64,000 nt of DNA, taken from Domibacillus tundrae. Lineage in GTDB: Bacteria > Bacillota > Bacilli > Bacillales > Domibacillaceae. The position numbers and the translations under genes are program-made. The DNA lies in NCBI RefSeq assembly GCF_000970675.1, contig NZ_LAJA01000014.1:1-64000 (forward strand), written 5' to 3'. Positions 8,694-17,347 of this stretch are shown in pieces. How positions within the stretch are numbered: position 1 is the first letter of the stretch; each line of letters begins with the position of its first letter. Below the pieces are notes generated by a model. It was not told the DNA's origin. It saw only the letters and a program-made list of their open reading frames with translations, and made no database searches.

Positions 8694-9359
8694 ATGATGA
8701 GAAACTTCATGGCATTTATTATTGCTTTTGTATTGCTAACCACAGTGTTCTACGTTCAACAGACAGAAGCAGGCACCGTAAACAAACACTTTACAGTAAA
8801 CGTAAAAAAATTGGATGTACGTGAAAAACCAAGTCCAAAAGCAAAAATAGTGGGATCACTAAAAAATGGTACAGTTGTGTTTGTTTATAACACTGAACCA
8901 GGTGGTTGGTCGAAAATTAAATACAATAATAAAGCTGGGTATGTAGCTACGAGCGGCTTGAAAGCTAAAGATTCAAGTAATTCCTCAACTTTACCCGCAG
9001 AAAGTTTTAAAAATTATAATGGTAAGTGGTTTACTTCATCGAGTTTTCTGCCAGGCGTTGGAGCCAATTTGAAATTTACAAGTAGTAATACAGCAAAAAT
9101 TGACCTGTATGGTGTTTGGTGGTCAGCGCCAGACGGATCAAATTTAAGGGAATCTGATGCACTTGGCTATACCATTAAATTTGATAAAAATGGTGTGGGA
9201 AAAGTGGAATTTACAGAGACCTATGGAGAAAACACAGGAGTGGCAACAGTGAAATTAATTGGTAGCTATGTACATGTAAAGATAGAATATCCATGGGGAC
9301 TGAATTTTGATAGTTATCTAGCTGAGGGTGATTACAAACTCGTGAGAGCGAAGTTTTAA
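8694..9359 (+). CDS. Secreted SH3b-domain protein
   Basis: A 221-residue exported protein with a signal peptide ending near QTEAG (about residue 26). Residues 33-80 form a bacterial SH3 (SH3_3) domain, seen in LDVREKPSPKAKIVGSLKNG and GWSKIKYNNKAGYV; such domains usually bind cell-wall peptide. The C-terminal half is Gly/Trp/Tyr-rich and not recognised. GGAGG precedes the start (a second ATG follows at once), and a terminator follows about 100 bp downstream. Confidence 0.75.
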   Translation: MMRNFMAFIIAFVLLTTVFYVQQTEAGTVNKHFTVNVKKLDVREKPSPKAKIVGSLKNGTVVFVYNTEPGGWSKIKYNNKAGYVATSGLKAKDSSNSSTLPAESFKNYNGKWFTSSSFLPGVGANLKFTSSNTAKIDLYGVWWSAPDGSNLRESDALGYTIKFDKNGVGKVEFTETYGENTGVATVKLIGSYVHVKIEYPWGLNFDSYLAEGDYKLVRAKF

Positions 9360-9454
9360 ATATAAGTAACGGTATAATTATTACCACAAATGATGTGGTA
9401 AAGTTACCACGAACCAAAACATATAAATCATACATCCAAAGGGTATGAGAAAGA

Positions 9455-9481
9455 GCCCCGATTTCGGTCGGGGTTATTTTT
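9455..9481. terminator. Terminator between converging genes
   Basis: Stem CCCCGA / TCGGGG (9456-9461, 9468-9473) followed by TTATTTTTT on the plus strand; on the minus strand the flank is CTCTTTCTC. It separates the SH3b gene from the minus-strand small-gene group. Confidence 0.75.
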
Positions 9482-9638
9482 TCGGTTCTATAATTTCAAT
9501 CCATTCATCCATATCTATCCCAGTCTCTAGGCACTCATTGTTATTACTACTATTATGCCGATATTTTAAAAGCAATGATTCCGAACCATCTTTCAATAAG
9601 TAACAATCTGGCCAGTTCTTGTTTTCGAATATTTTCAT
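9474..9638 (-). CDS. Small hypothetical protein (54 residues)
   Basis: Starts MKIFENKNWPD, after AGGGGCG on the minus strand; a longer frame reaches 9707 but lacks a ribosome site. The product is acidic at the C-terminus (DMDEWIEIIEP), without recognisable domain. Last of three small minus-strand genes. Confidence 0.45.
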   Translation of the reverse strand: MKIFENKNWPDCYLLKDGSESLLLKYRHNSSNNNECLETGIDMDEWIEIIEPKK

Positions 9639-9736
9639 GGCATTCGCCCCTGTATTTAAGATAACAAAATAACTGAAAATGGTAAATCCGGAATATGTAT
9701 AGATCAAACAAGTAAAAAAAGACTAGCCACAGCCAG

Positions 9737-9925
9737 TCATAAATACTTTTTAAACATCTTCCTGTATGAACCTTCATCAATAACTCTCTCACCCGGCGGA
9801 GGCCAAGCACCACAATATAAGTGTACGACGGTGCGCATGTGTGTGATGCCTATGTGATCAGTCTCCTGTATGTCTTCTTGGCAGCGAGGGCAGAACATAA
9901 CAGCAATTTCTTTTTTCTTCCACAT
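9737..9925 (-). CDS. Small protein with CxxC pair (62 residues)
   Basis: Start ATG follows AAAGGAG at good distance; I reject the longer frame up to 10009. One knuckle MFCPRCQED near residues 10-18 and a later lone Cys suggest a half zinc ribbon. Such proteins are common near YolD-type genes and in phages. No function assigned. Confidence 0.5.
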   Translation of the reverse strand: MWKKKEIAVMFCPRCQEDIQETDHIGITHMRTVVHLYCGAWPPPGERVIDEGSYRKMFKKYL

Positions 9926-9992
9926 AAAATCAGCTCCTTTACAAAAAAAGATAACGGCACATCTACTTTGAGTAAAGGAGCTGATTTCTGAC

Positions 9993-10271
9993 TTAATTCC
10001 CATCTGCAAATTTGATCGTCACAATATCCTTGATGCAATAGGACCCATCTGTTAAATATAATCGTCCTCCTTCTGGGTTCAGTGATTTCACAATACCGCA
10101 CCCTTCAATATAAAGAAGCCTAAATGTGTTAATCTGCAGTTCCACTTCTTTTTGTTCGTGATAAGACTCCATTACAATCCTTTGCATCTTTTCCAATGCT
10201 TGCTCATCTAGGTAGAGAGGTGCTTCTTTTTGTCTTTTTTCATTGTCTACTTTCAGTTGTTCAGCGGCCAA
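9993..10271 (-). CDS. YolD-like protein, possibly N-terminally short
   Basis: A 92-residue protein. The segment LDEQALEKMQRIV followed by a beta-rich C-terminus (GCGIVKSLNPEGGRLYLTDG, then IKDIVTIKF) matches the YolD family, small partners of Y-family DNA polymerases. The usual N-terminal RGTIKW-type segment is missing, so the gene may be clipped; no polymerase gene is nearby. Confidence 0.55.
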   Translation of the reverse strand: MAAEQLKVDNEKRQKEAPLYLDEQALEKMQRIVMESYHEQKEVELQINTFRLLYIEGCGIVKSLNPEGGRLYLTDGSYCIKDIVTIKFADGN

Positions 10272-10388
10272 AATATTCGTGCTGGAAAATTTAATATGTT
10301 TTTCAAAGAATCTTTTCAGTAGAGAGAGTATAGATAATATTATTGAAATAAATATTTTTAATTGAAAAATATTAAGGGAGATTTCAAT

Positions 10389-10979
10389 TTGGGGAATGAA
10401 AATATTATGGACTTAACTCAATGGAATAATTTTTGGCATATGTTTAGGCTGCCAATTATGGTTAGTTTGTTGGGGGCGCTAATTGGACATTATGCAAAGA
10501 ATGGCGTTATCCAGTTGCCAATCTTTCTCATACCTTATAGCAAAAGCAATTGGGTTAAAAACAATTCTGCTAAGATGTGGAAATGGGCAAGCATAATTAT
10601 TTCACCTGTTTTAGTGGTAATTGATTTTTTAGGATTTCTTATTGGCATTAGATTTGATGAAAATCAGGCGGATAAAAGAATATATGTGGAGTTGGGTTTC
10701 TTTGGAGATATTCTTATTGGGATAGGAACCGGGATTTTAGCTAAAACCGCAATTGAGCTTACTGATACTAAAAATATCTATGCAGAAATTAGCACCGCAT
10801 TTATAGCAGGATTTTTAGGTTTATCATACATCAAAGACCGTCAACACAAAGATTTAGGCATTCATGGACCCGACGATATGGAAAACAATCTAGATCCGAG
10901 TAAAAGCGCTAATTTAACCAAACACCTAAATGAAACAGAAAAGGAACCGACAAGTCCAGAAACGAAACAAAATGATTGA
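10389..10979 (+). CDS. Four-segment membrane protein of unknown function
   Basis: A 196-residue protein starting at TTG after AAGGGAG (an in-frame TTG 27 bp earlier lacks a ribosome site). Four hydrophobic stretches lie near residues 18-40, 66-90, 105-128 and 138-155, followed by a charged hydrophilic tail rich in Asn, Lys and Thr. Topology suggests an integral membrane protein with a cytoplasmic tail. No family recognised; low GC relative to neighbours hints at acquisition. Confidence 0.6.
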   Translation: MGNENIMDLTQWNNFWHMFRLPIMVSLLGALIGHYAKNGVIQLPIFLIPYSKSNWVKNNSAKMWKWASIIISPVLVVIDFLGFLIGIRFDENQADKRIYVELGFFGDILIGIGTGILAKTAIELTDTKNIYAEISTAFIAGFLGLSYIKDRQHKDLGIHGPDDMENNLDPSKSANLTKHLNETEKEPTSPETKQND

Positions 10980-11043
10980 ACTTAGTTAAAGAACTTTATT
11001 TTTAAGAAGTTAATAATATTAATTAGAAAGGGGGGAAAGACAA

Positions 11044-11223
11044 ATGAGAAACAAAATAAATGTTACTCCTCAAGAGTACAAAGAACTTCAGAAATGTGCT
11101 CGAACCTTCAACAATAATTTAATGCCTATTGGCCAGCGTAAAATAGCTAAAGCCCAATATGAAGCTGTACTGCGCTTAGCAAAAAACAGGCCGAATCTCC
11201 CGACACCTCAGTTAGATGATTAA
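11044..11223 (+). CDS. Small hypothetical protein (59 residues)
   Basis: Starts MRNKINVTPQEYKELQK, after an excellent site GAAAGGGGGGAAAG. Basic, mostly helical, no cysteine, ends PTPQLDD. Function unknown. Between it and comGC about 215 bp hold no gene I can see. Confidence 0.55.
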   Translation: MRNKINVTPQEYKELQKCARTFNNNLMPIGQRKIAKAQYEAVLRLAKNRPNLPTPQLDD

Positions 11224-11439
11224 CCAAATACTCCACCTCTCCAATACAATGTTAACTTTCACTAAAAACTAAATGTCTTATATGTATTGGCCAGGTCAAA
11301 TCAAGTTAGGCTTTCCTTTAAGCATTAGTAGCAGATCAAAAACATTAGGAATTTAAAACAGTATAAGATTAGACACAAAAGCCTGTCCAAATGAATAGAG
11401 CTCTTTAATATAGAAGAAAGGGGTTTCATTTAGTATAGA

Positions 11440-11784
11440 ATGAAGCATTTTTTTGTTTGCTCAATTTATATAAAAGTTATACATGGGTTATCACTCCTAT
11501 TCATTGAAATGATGATCGTCCTTTTGGTGATTACGGTATTGCTTTTTATTGCTATTCCAAATGTAGCGAAGCAAAGCAAAAATATTAATGCAAAAGGGTG
11601 CGACGCATTTGTGCATATGGTGCAGGGTCAAGTACAGGCTTATCGAATTGACAAGGACTCATTGCCTTCTTCAATTGATACACTTGTGACCGACGGGTAC
11701 TTAAGAGATGATGAAACGACTTGCCCGGGCGGCGGTGCCGTAACGATTGATGCGGAAGGGACTGTAACAGCTGGTGGTGCATAA
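11440..11784 (+). CDS. comGC: ComGC-like major pseudopilin, leader damaged
   Basis: From IEMMIVLLVITVLLFIAIPNV onward this is plainly ComGC, the main pseudopilin of the competence pilus, with the paired cysteines that form its intramolecular disulfide. The prepilin peptidase site should read GF-TLIE; here it reads HGLSLLFIE, placing the conserved Glu two residues too far downstream, and the upstream leader is unlike any prepilin. comGA (ATPase) and comGB (membrane platform) are absent from the left side. The gene is probably non-functional. Confidence 0.75.
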   Translation: MKHFFVCSIYIKVIHGLSLLFIEMMIVLLVITVLLFIAIPNVAKQSKNINAKGCDAFVHMVQGQVQAYRIDKDSLPSSIDTLVTDGYLRDDETTCPGGGAVTIDAEGTVTAGGA

Positions 11785-12217
11785 AGAAAACGGGTTTACG
11801 CTGCTCGAAATGATGATCGTGCTAACGATTTTTATAGTATGTCTCACCGCAGCATTGATTCCGCTTCGAACCATAGCAAATGATGTAAGCGATCGCCAAT
11901 TTTTTCAGCAAATCGAGCGAGATTTATTTGCGGCACAGGCGTATGCGATTGCTAAAGGGACGAACGTTGTTGTTCACTTCTTTGAAAATGGGCGTAACAA
12001 CTATCATATTTATACATTTGAGCAGTCAAGGAAGACGCTAATAAAACGTGAGATTCCAAACCGTTTCATTCGTGATGAAAGAAATATGAGCGCAATCACT
12101 TTTTTGCGGACGGGCATGACAAATCGGTTTGGAATCATCTACTTTACGACCGAAGAAAAGAGCACCAGACTTGTATTTTTAATCGGAAGGGGCCGTTTTT
12201 ATTTTTTGGAAGAATGA
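11774..12217 (+). CDS. comGD: ComGD-like minor pseudopilin
   Basis: A 147-residue type-IV-pilin-like protein. An intact leader MVHKENG is followed by FTLLEMMIVLTIF, the prepilin peptidase recognition and N-terminal helix. It starts at GTG overlapping the comGC stop by 11 bp. In Bacillus ComGD is a minor component of the DNA-uptake pseudopilus. Confidence 0.8.
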   Translation: MVHKENGFTLLEMMIVLTIFIVCLTAALIPLRTIANDVSDRQFFQQIERDLFAAQAYAIAKGTNVVVHFFENGRNNYHIYTFEQSRKTLIKREIPNRFIRDERNMSAITFLRTGMTNRFGIIYFTTEEKSTRLVFLIGRGRFYFLEE

Positions 12218-12224
12218 ACACGGA

Positions 12225-12515
12225 ATGACACTCGCAGAAAGCATACTGGCATTAACGGTTTTTTTCATAGCAGCGGCTGTTCTTCTGCCTTTTTGTATGA
12301 AATTATTTGAAGAAACATCATGGCGTTGGGAGAAGCAGGAAGGAATGAGAAAGCTGTATGAGGAAGCAGAATCCCGAATCTTTTCAGAAGCTTCATTTTT
12401 TTACAAACTGGATCAATCAACTGTTAAAGGAGAAATTGTTTGGAAAGAGACAAAAGGAAAATCGGAAGCATGTGTGGCGATCGGAGAAAAAACAACATGT
12501 GTGGTGGAACAATAA
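12225..12515 (+). CDS. comGE: ComGE-like minor pseudopilin, leader apparently frameshifted
   Basis: The body MTLAESILALTVFFIAAAVL is the ComGE pilin helix, but the in-frame ATG lies after the peptidase Gly, so no leader is made. An ATG at 12214 would give the leader MNT then G-MTLAES if one base were added; as read it stops after four codons. I infer a one-base deletion in the leader. Confidence 0.65.
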   Translation: MTLAESILALTVFFIAAAVLLPFCMKLFEETSWRWEKQEGMRKLYEEAESRIFSEASFFYKLDQSTVKGEIVWKETKGKSEACVAIGEKTTCVVEQ

Positions 12516-12939
12516 TGGATTTACAATGCTGGAGTCATTAATTGTTTTAACGGTATTCACTGCCTGTGCTGCTTCTATCCCGCTTTTATACGATGGTGTG
12601 TACCGGACAACCGAAGTTGGTAAAGCAGAAAAAAACACGGAATGGGAACTTTTCATCATTCAACTGCGCAATGAAATGCAAATTTCGCAAGGCTGGCACC
12701 TGTCTGGAACAACGCTGCAATATTCAGCTGTCGGTTCAAATGATTCCATGGTGTCGATTAGCAAATATAACGACAAAATCAGGCGGCAGGTGAACGGACA
12801 GGGACATGAAGTTTTACTGCAAAATGTAAAAAGTGCCATATTTTCAATTGAAGGAGGGAAAGTATATATTCACGTTACGTTTTCAAATGGCGAACAAGAA
12901 GGCGCATCGATTTATCCATTTCATAAAGAAGCCCCTTAA
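12499..12939 (+). CDS. comGF: ComGF-like minor pseudopilin
   Basis: A 146-residue protein starting at GTG (MWWNNNG) with intact prepilin motif GFTMLESLIVLTVF; GGAG lies 12 bases upstream. A longer frame to 12358 reads through comGE in another frame and is unlikely. It overlaps comGE by 17 bp, as in other comG operons. Confidence 0.75.
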   Translation: MWWNNNGFTMLESLIVLTVFTACAASIPLLYDGVYRTTEVGKAEKNTEWELFIIQLRNEMQISQGWHLSGTTLQYSAVGSNDSMVSISKYNDKIRRQVNGQGHEVLLQNVKSAIFSIEGGKVYIHVTFSNGEQEGASIYPFHKEAP

Positions 12940-13297
12940 TAGTGAGCATGGTATGATTTATCCGCACATTCTGCTTATTCTTGTGTTGATAACAGCAGCA
13001 TCTGTTTCAGCCGCGGATTCTGCTGTAACAAAATGGGAAACGGCGGATTACTTAACGGATTATTATGAAATGCGGATTATCGAATTGATGGCGCTTCGGG
13101 ACGTTTTGTCACAGTCAGATCCGGCTTCGTTTACGATGCAGACAAATAAAGGAACAACTAGTGTTGATATAATAGAGACGTCAGAAAAAGATCGCCAGAT
13201 TCGCATTACGACCATTCATGAAGACGGTTTTTTTCACGCCACTTATTATTATAATATGAAAAACCATTTGATTGTGAAGCGGACTGAATATAATTAA
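12887..13297 (+). CDS. comGG: ComGG-like protein
   Basis: The hydrophobic segment GMIYPHILLILVLITAASVS and a hydrophilic C-terminus match ComGG, the last comG gene product. The start is uncertain: the chosen ATG overlaps comGF by about 50 bp and the true leader may begin nearer the GMIYPH stretch. Ends convergently, overlapping yqhG by four bases. Confidence 0.6.
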   Translation: MANKKAHRFIHFIKKPLNSEHGMIYPHILLILVLITAASVSAADSAVTKWETADYLTDYYEMRIIELMALRDVLSQSDPASFTMQTNKGTTSVDIIETSEKDRQIRITTIHEDGFFHATYYYNMKNHLIVKRTEYN

Positions 13298-14067
13298 CGT
13301 CCATTTTGAGCAATATAAAACAGGCCGCCGTTTAAGACTGAGATACGGATCACTGGTTCAAAGCGGCGTATAATCGCCGCTTTCTCGCGTTCAAAATGTG
13401 CATTGTTTTCCTCATTTTGTTCAAAAAAAGAGTCAAGAAGCGCTAATTCTATTTTTTTCTTTTCTAGGGCGGATTTGGCCCAATCATGTTCTTCTTGTAT
13501 TATGTCCTGCCGCAGTCTTTTTTTCATTCTGTTTAAGCCGCTTGCCGGTGTAATAAGCGGTGAGAGCACATAGTGATACGGCGCGATCATATGGCTCAAA
13601 GATAAGGAAGTTAATTTTTCTGAAAAGTTGTTTGAAAAAGTTCCGCTAATTAAATGAAGAGCAAGCGGGACAAGCTTTTCTTTTTTGCCGTTTGCTTCAT
13701 ACGAAAGATGAAAATGGACAAATAACCAAGGTTCAAGCTGTACAGTTTTTGAAGATATACTTGTTTCGTACATTTTAATAAATGAAGCTCTTTTTTGGGC
13801 GTATAAAAGAAACTGATGGAAACGCGGCGAGCCAAATGTAATATATTCTTCCTGATACTTGAGCAGCCGGCCGGGGTCTTTTGTGAAAAAAGTGAAGGCG
13901 AGCGGATCGCCAGGCTGTCCTAGCTGATCTTTATAATGCCAATAAAATGGTCTGTTCATTAAAGCGCGGTCTGCTTCCTCGGTTAACTGAACGGTCAGTG
14001 AGTCATTCGATTCTTCAAGGATACGGCATTCACAAGCGTTAAAAAATGTGCGAAGAAAAGGCATCAA
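13294..14067 (-). CDS. yqhG: YqhG family protein
   Basis: A 257-residue protein matching Bacillus YqhG in length and in its place beside the SNF2 helicase YqhH. It contains a Glu/Lys-rich coiled-coil region (about residues 180-235) and ends NGGLFYIAQNGR. Function is not established. It starts 6 bp after the yqhH stop, so the two are one operon. Confidence 0.75.
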   Translation of the reverse strand: MMPFLRTFFNACECRILEESNDSLTVQLTEEADRALMNRPFYWHYKDQLGQPGDPLAFTFFTKDPGRLLKYQEEYITFGSPRFHQFLLYAQKRASFIKMYETSISSKTVQLEPWLFVHFHLSYEANGKKEKLVPLALHLISGTFSNNFSEKLTSLSLSHMIAPYHYVLSPLITPASGLNRMKKRLRQDIIQEEHDWAKSALEKKKIELALLDSFFEQNEENNAHFEREKAAIIRRFEPVIRISVLNGGLFYIAQNGR

Positions 14068-14073
14068 TGTTGA

Positions 14074-15651
14074 TCACTCCAATACAGCGGCAAGGTTTTG
14101 CATTTTTATTTCCCACTCACCAACACTTTTCGAAGTATGAAAAGCGTCTTTCAAGTGGTCTTCAATCCAGTTTTGATCCAAAATAGTATCAAGCTTTCCG
14201 ATCGCCGTTTGGAAAAGAGCGATTTTTTCATAAAGTAATGCCAGCATGCGGTCTTCAATCGATTGTTTATAAGCAAGATGATAAATATAGACGTCTTGAT
14301 TTTGCCCATAACGATGAACACGACCAATTCGCTGCTCAAGCTTCATAGGATTCCACGGCAGATCAAAATTAATTACGTGACGGCAAAATTGCAGGTTCAG
14401 TCCTTCGCTTCCGGCTTCGGTTGCGATCAACACACGGGCGGGTCCTTTGAAAAGCTCGATCATCCAGTCTTTTTTTCCTTTTTTAAAGTTTCCCTGAAAC
14501 GATACGGCAGGAATATCATGTGAACGAAAAAACAGCTCCAAATACTGCTGTGTCGCCCGGTATTGTGTGAAAATAAGTACTTTTTCATTTAGCTGTTTGA
14601 CGATGTCGAGTGCTTTGTCCGCTTTTGAGTTTTGTTTAATGGCACCCGCAAGAGCGGCAGTGTTTGTCTGGGCGAACCCTTCCTGCTTTATTAAGGTAGC
14701 GAGGGCGGCATATTTGCTGCTGCACGCTTCCCGCTGCAGTGTCAGCAGTGTGATAGCACCTGGCAGGCAGTCAGACAGCGATTCATAAAAGGCTTTTTCT
14801 TCTTTCGACGGAGTAATACGAATCGTCTGCACAAATCGTTTAATCGGCTCTTTTTCTACATTGGTTCGAACGTTGCGGATCATTACTTGTTTGAGCAGGG
14901 CATGAAAAGCATCGCGATTTTGCATTGATCGCTTTCCATCTTTAAATTGGGTCTGAAAGAATCCATTGTTGCCAAACAGTCCGGGTTTTAACAGAGAAAC
15001 AAGATGAAATAATTCATCCGCATTATTTTGAACTGGAGTGGCCGTCAGTAATAAACAATAGGTTTTATTTAGACCATTGACAAATTGATGATTTTTCGTT
15101 GCTGGATTTTTTAATCGGTGTGCTTCGTCAATAATGACCATATCAAACAGTGTATCGGAAAATACATCAGCGAATTTTGACTGCTTGGCTGAATCGATCG
15201 ATGCAATTTGAACACCATTCCACGACCAGTCCGGTTTTTTTCGCTGCACCAGTGCAAAAATCTGAAATTTTTCGCGCAGTTCTTTTGCCCACTGGCTCAC
15301 GAGCGAGGCGGGAGCTAAAATGAGCACGCGGGAAACAAGTCCCCGTAACATGTATTCTTTTAAAATGAGGCCTGCTTCAATGGTTTTGCCAAGCCCAACT
15401 TCATCGGCTAAAATGGCAGTGCCATTCATTTCTTCCATGACCGTTTGAGCCGTCTTGATTTGATGGGGAAGAAACTGAATGTGCGGAAGAAAATCAGGTG
15501 CCAGCAGCCCATTGAAATCAGAAGGAAGAATGCGATTTTTCGTCTCGGCTGTTAACTTGAAAAGGGACAAGCTTCCAGGTGAAGACGCACTTTGTAATTC
15601 CTTTTCAAGAAATTTTTCCCATGAATCGTCGTACAAAATGGCGGGCTTCAT
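14074..15651 (-). CDS. yqhH: SNF2-type DNA/RNA helicase YqhH
   Basis: A 525-residue superfamily-2 helicase. Motif I is ADEVGLGKT, motif II DEAH, motif III LLLTATPVQNN, motif V TEAGSEGLNLQFC and motif VI QRIGRVHRYGQ. These mark the SNF2/RapA-like group that remodels nucleic-acid-protein complexes. In Bacillus yqhH and yqhG stand between the comG/tasA region and the glycine-cleavage genes. Confidence 0.85.
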   Translation of the reverse strand: MKPAILYDDSWEKFLEKELQSASSPGSLSLFKLTAETKNRILPSDFNGLLAPDFLPHIQFLPHQIKTAQTVMEEMNGTAILADEVGLGKTIEAGLILKEYMLRGLVSRVLILAPASLVSQWAKELREKFQIFALVQRKKPDWSWNGVQIASIDSAKQSKFADVFSDTLFDMVIIDEAHRLKNPATKNHQFVNGLNKTYCLLLTATPVQNNADELFHLVSLLKPGLFGNNGFFQTQFKDGKRSMQNRDAFHALLKQVMIRNVRTNVEKEPIKRFVQTIRITPSKEEKAFYESLSDCLPGAITLLTLQREACSSKYAALATLIKQEGFAQTNTAALAGAIKQNSKADKALDIVKQLNEKVLIFTQYRATQQYLELFFRSHDIPAVSFQGNFKKGKKDWMIELFKGPARVLIATEAGSEGLNLQFCRHVINFDLPWNPMKLEQRIGRVHRYGQNQDVYIYHLAYKQSIEDRMLALLYEKIALFQTAIGKLDTILDQNWIEDHLKDAFHTSKSVGEWEIKMQNLAAVLE

Positions 15652-15733
15652 CTTATTCAGAGCCTCCTCTGTTTTTTAAGTAGTGCACCTAGTCTGTCCT
15701 TAAAGGATAAATGAAATACATAAAATACAGACA

Positions 15734-15770
15734 AAAAAACAGTTCTGCATATGCAGAACTGTTTTTTATT
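15734..15770 (-). terminator. Terminator of yqhL
   Basis: A perfect palindrome AAAAAACAGTTCTGCA / TGCAGAACTGTTTTTT. On the minus strand it directly follows the yqhL stop codon, which overlaps its edge. Confidence 0.85.
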
Positions 15771-16140
15771 TTGTTTTTACTTTTCCTGTCCATTTTTTAA
15801 ATCCACCTTGTAAATGATGGATGTCCCGGTATCCTTTTCTGTAGAGCATTTGGGCGGCACGGCCGCTGCGAAGGCCGCTTTGGCAGTACAAATAAACAGG
15901 CTTGTCCGCACGAATTTCTTTCATACGCTGTTTCATTTGTGTTACAGGAATATTGCGGGCGCCTAAAATGTGGCCGCCATTGTATTCATTCGGTTCGCGC
16001 ACATCAATCAGCTGCGCTTTCCGGTATCCTTGTATAAATTCTTCCTGGCTGAGCGGTTTCACCGCACGCTTTTGAGAAAAGTACATGAAGATTGCATACA
16101 AAATAATCACGCCGAGTACTGCGGCAATAGAATAAAGCAA
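15766..16140 (-). CDS. yqhL: Membrane-anchored rhodanese YqhL
   Basis: A 124-residue single-domain rhodanese with an N-terminal membrane segment (residues 2-20). The active-site loop CQSGLRS begins at Cys86, and IDVREPNEY is the usual family motif. It likely carries persulfide sulfur; the physiological acceptor is not known. It starts at TTG, eight bases after AAAGGGG, and is divergent from lipM as in Bacillus. Confidence 0.85.
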   Translation of the reverse strand: MLYSIAAVLGVIILYAIFMYFSQKRAVKPLSQEEFIQGYRKAQLIDVREPNEYNGGHILGARNIPVTQMKQRMKEIRADKPVYLYCQSGLRSGRAAQMLYRKGYRDIHHLQGGFKKWTGKVKTK

Positions 16141-16305
16141 CGTCGTGTTCCCCTTTCGAATAAACTGCTTCTTTTATTATATCCATACGGTCATCAGATG
16201 AAAAGAAAATTCTCTTTTAAAAAAAGAAGTATGTTCGCCTTTGATTTTCCGGTTCAATTTGATAGACTAGTTGAGGGAATTTACAACGAAAAGAAGGCGT
16301 ATAAC

Positions 16306-17142
16306 ATGACAAAAGAAACGTGGGCTTTTCTGGATACTGGAAATCAAAGCGCGGCTTATAATATGGCCGTGGACGAAGCGCTTTTAGATTGGCACAGCCA
16401 AGGCGAAATTCCACCTGTTGTTCGTTTTTACGGATGGGAGCCGGCGGCACTGTCAATTGGATATTTTCAAAAAGCGTATAAAGAAGTGAACTTTGAGGCA
16501 CTTAAAGAACATGGAATTGGTTTTGTTCGACGTCCAACTGGCGGCAGAGGGGTACTACACGAGCATGAGCTGACATACAGCGTCATCGTCAGTGAAGAGC
16601 ATCCGGATATGCCGGCGGGCGTGACAGAAGCGTACAGAGTGATTTCTGAAGGTGTGCTTCAAGGCTTTCGGGCGCTGGGACTGGCTGCAGAATTTGCTGT
16701 ACCACGAACCGAAGAAGAAAAAGCCAGTTTGAAAAATCCACGTTCGAGTGTTTGCTTTGATGCACCGAGCTGGTATGAGCTCGTTGTCGAAGGAAGAAAA
16801 GCAGCCGGCAGCGCACAGACACGGCAAAAGGGTGTCATTTTACAGCACGGCTCCATTTTGCTTGATATTGATGAAGACAAATTGTTTAGCTTGTTTCACT
16901 ATTCAAGTGACCGGTTAAAAGATCGAATGAAACGTGCGTTTAAGGATAAGGCTGTTGCGATCAATGCTCTGCGTGCCAAACGGGTTACGCTTGATGAAGC
17001 GCGGGCCGCCTTTAAAAAAGGGTTTGAAGAAGGATTAAATATTCATCTTGAACCGCTCGTTTTAACAGACGATCAAAAACGTCAGATTGATAAAATTCAG
17101 CATGAGCGGTATGAAAGTGATAACTGGAATTTCCGCAGATAA
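16306..17142 (+). CDS. lipM: Octanoyl-transferase LipM (lipoate synthesis)
   Basis: A 278-residue LplA/LipB-fold protein, the family length. It transfers octanoyl from acyl carrier protein to the H protein of glycine cleavage, the first step of lipoyl assembly in Bacillus. The acyl-carrying Cys150 lies in [13 protein letters not shown] and a catalytic-type Lys at 165; the [11 protein letters not shown] loop is conserved. The start follows GAAGG. Its usual partners gcvT-gcvPA-gcvPB are missing from this locus. Confidence 0.9.
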   Translation: MTKETWAFLDTGNQSAAYNMAVDEALLDWHSQGEIPPVVRFYGWEPAALSIGYFQKAYKEVNFEALKEHGIGFVRRPTGGRGVLHEHELTYSVIVSEEHPDMPAGVTEAYRVISEGVLQGFRALGLAAEFAVPRTEEEKASLKNPRSSVCFDAPSWYELVVEGRKAAGSAQTRQKGVILQHGSILLDIDEDKLFSLFHYSSDRLKDRMKRAFKDKAVAINALRAKRVTLDEARAAFKKGFEEGLNIHLEPLVLTDDQKRQIDKIQHERYESDNWNFRR

Positions 17143-17253
17143 GAAGAATAGTTTGTAGCAAAAAAATAAAATTTTTTTGTCGGTTTTAGTTGAAGTCCAA
17201 GGCTTTTCCTTGTTTTAGGCAAGATCTGGCGGCTTGACAAACTATGTAATCTC

Positions 17254-17301
17254 AATCAATATATAGAGTATAATCGAAAAAACAAACACAATATATTGTG
17301 T
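17254..17301 (+). promoter_or_regulatory. Two NrdR boxes upstream of nrdJ
   Basis: Box 2 (ACACAATATATTGTGT, 17286-17301) fits the NrdR consensus exactly and is the core of a perfect 26-bp palindrome (17281-17306). Box 1 (AATCAATATATAGAGT) starts at 17254. Their centres are 32 bp apart, about three helical turns, the usual arrangement for NrdR. TATAAT at 17269-17274 lies between them, so binding should block transcription when dATP is high. Confidence 0.85.
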
Positions 17302-17347
17302 TTGTTTTCGTTTTTTGTTACAACAGAATACTAAAGGGGTTGTTTCT

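Noticed and set aside
17234-17274. TTGACA and TATAAT before nrdJ as a standard promoter
   Set aside because: The spacer is 29 bp, far too long; they cannot act as one sigma-A promoter.
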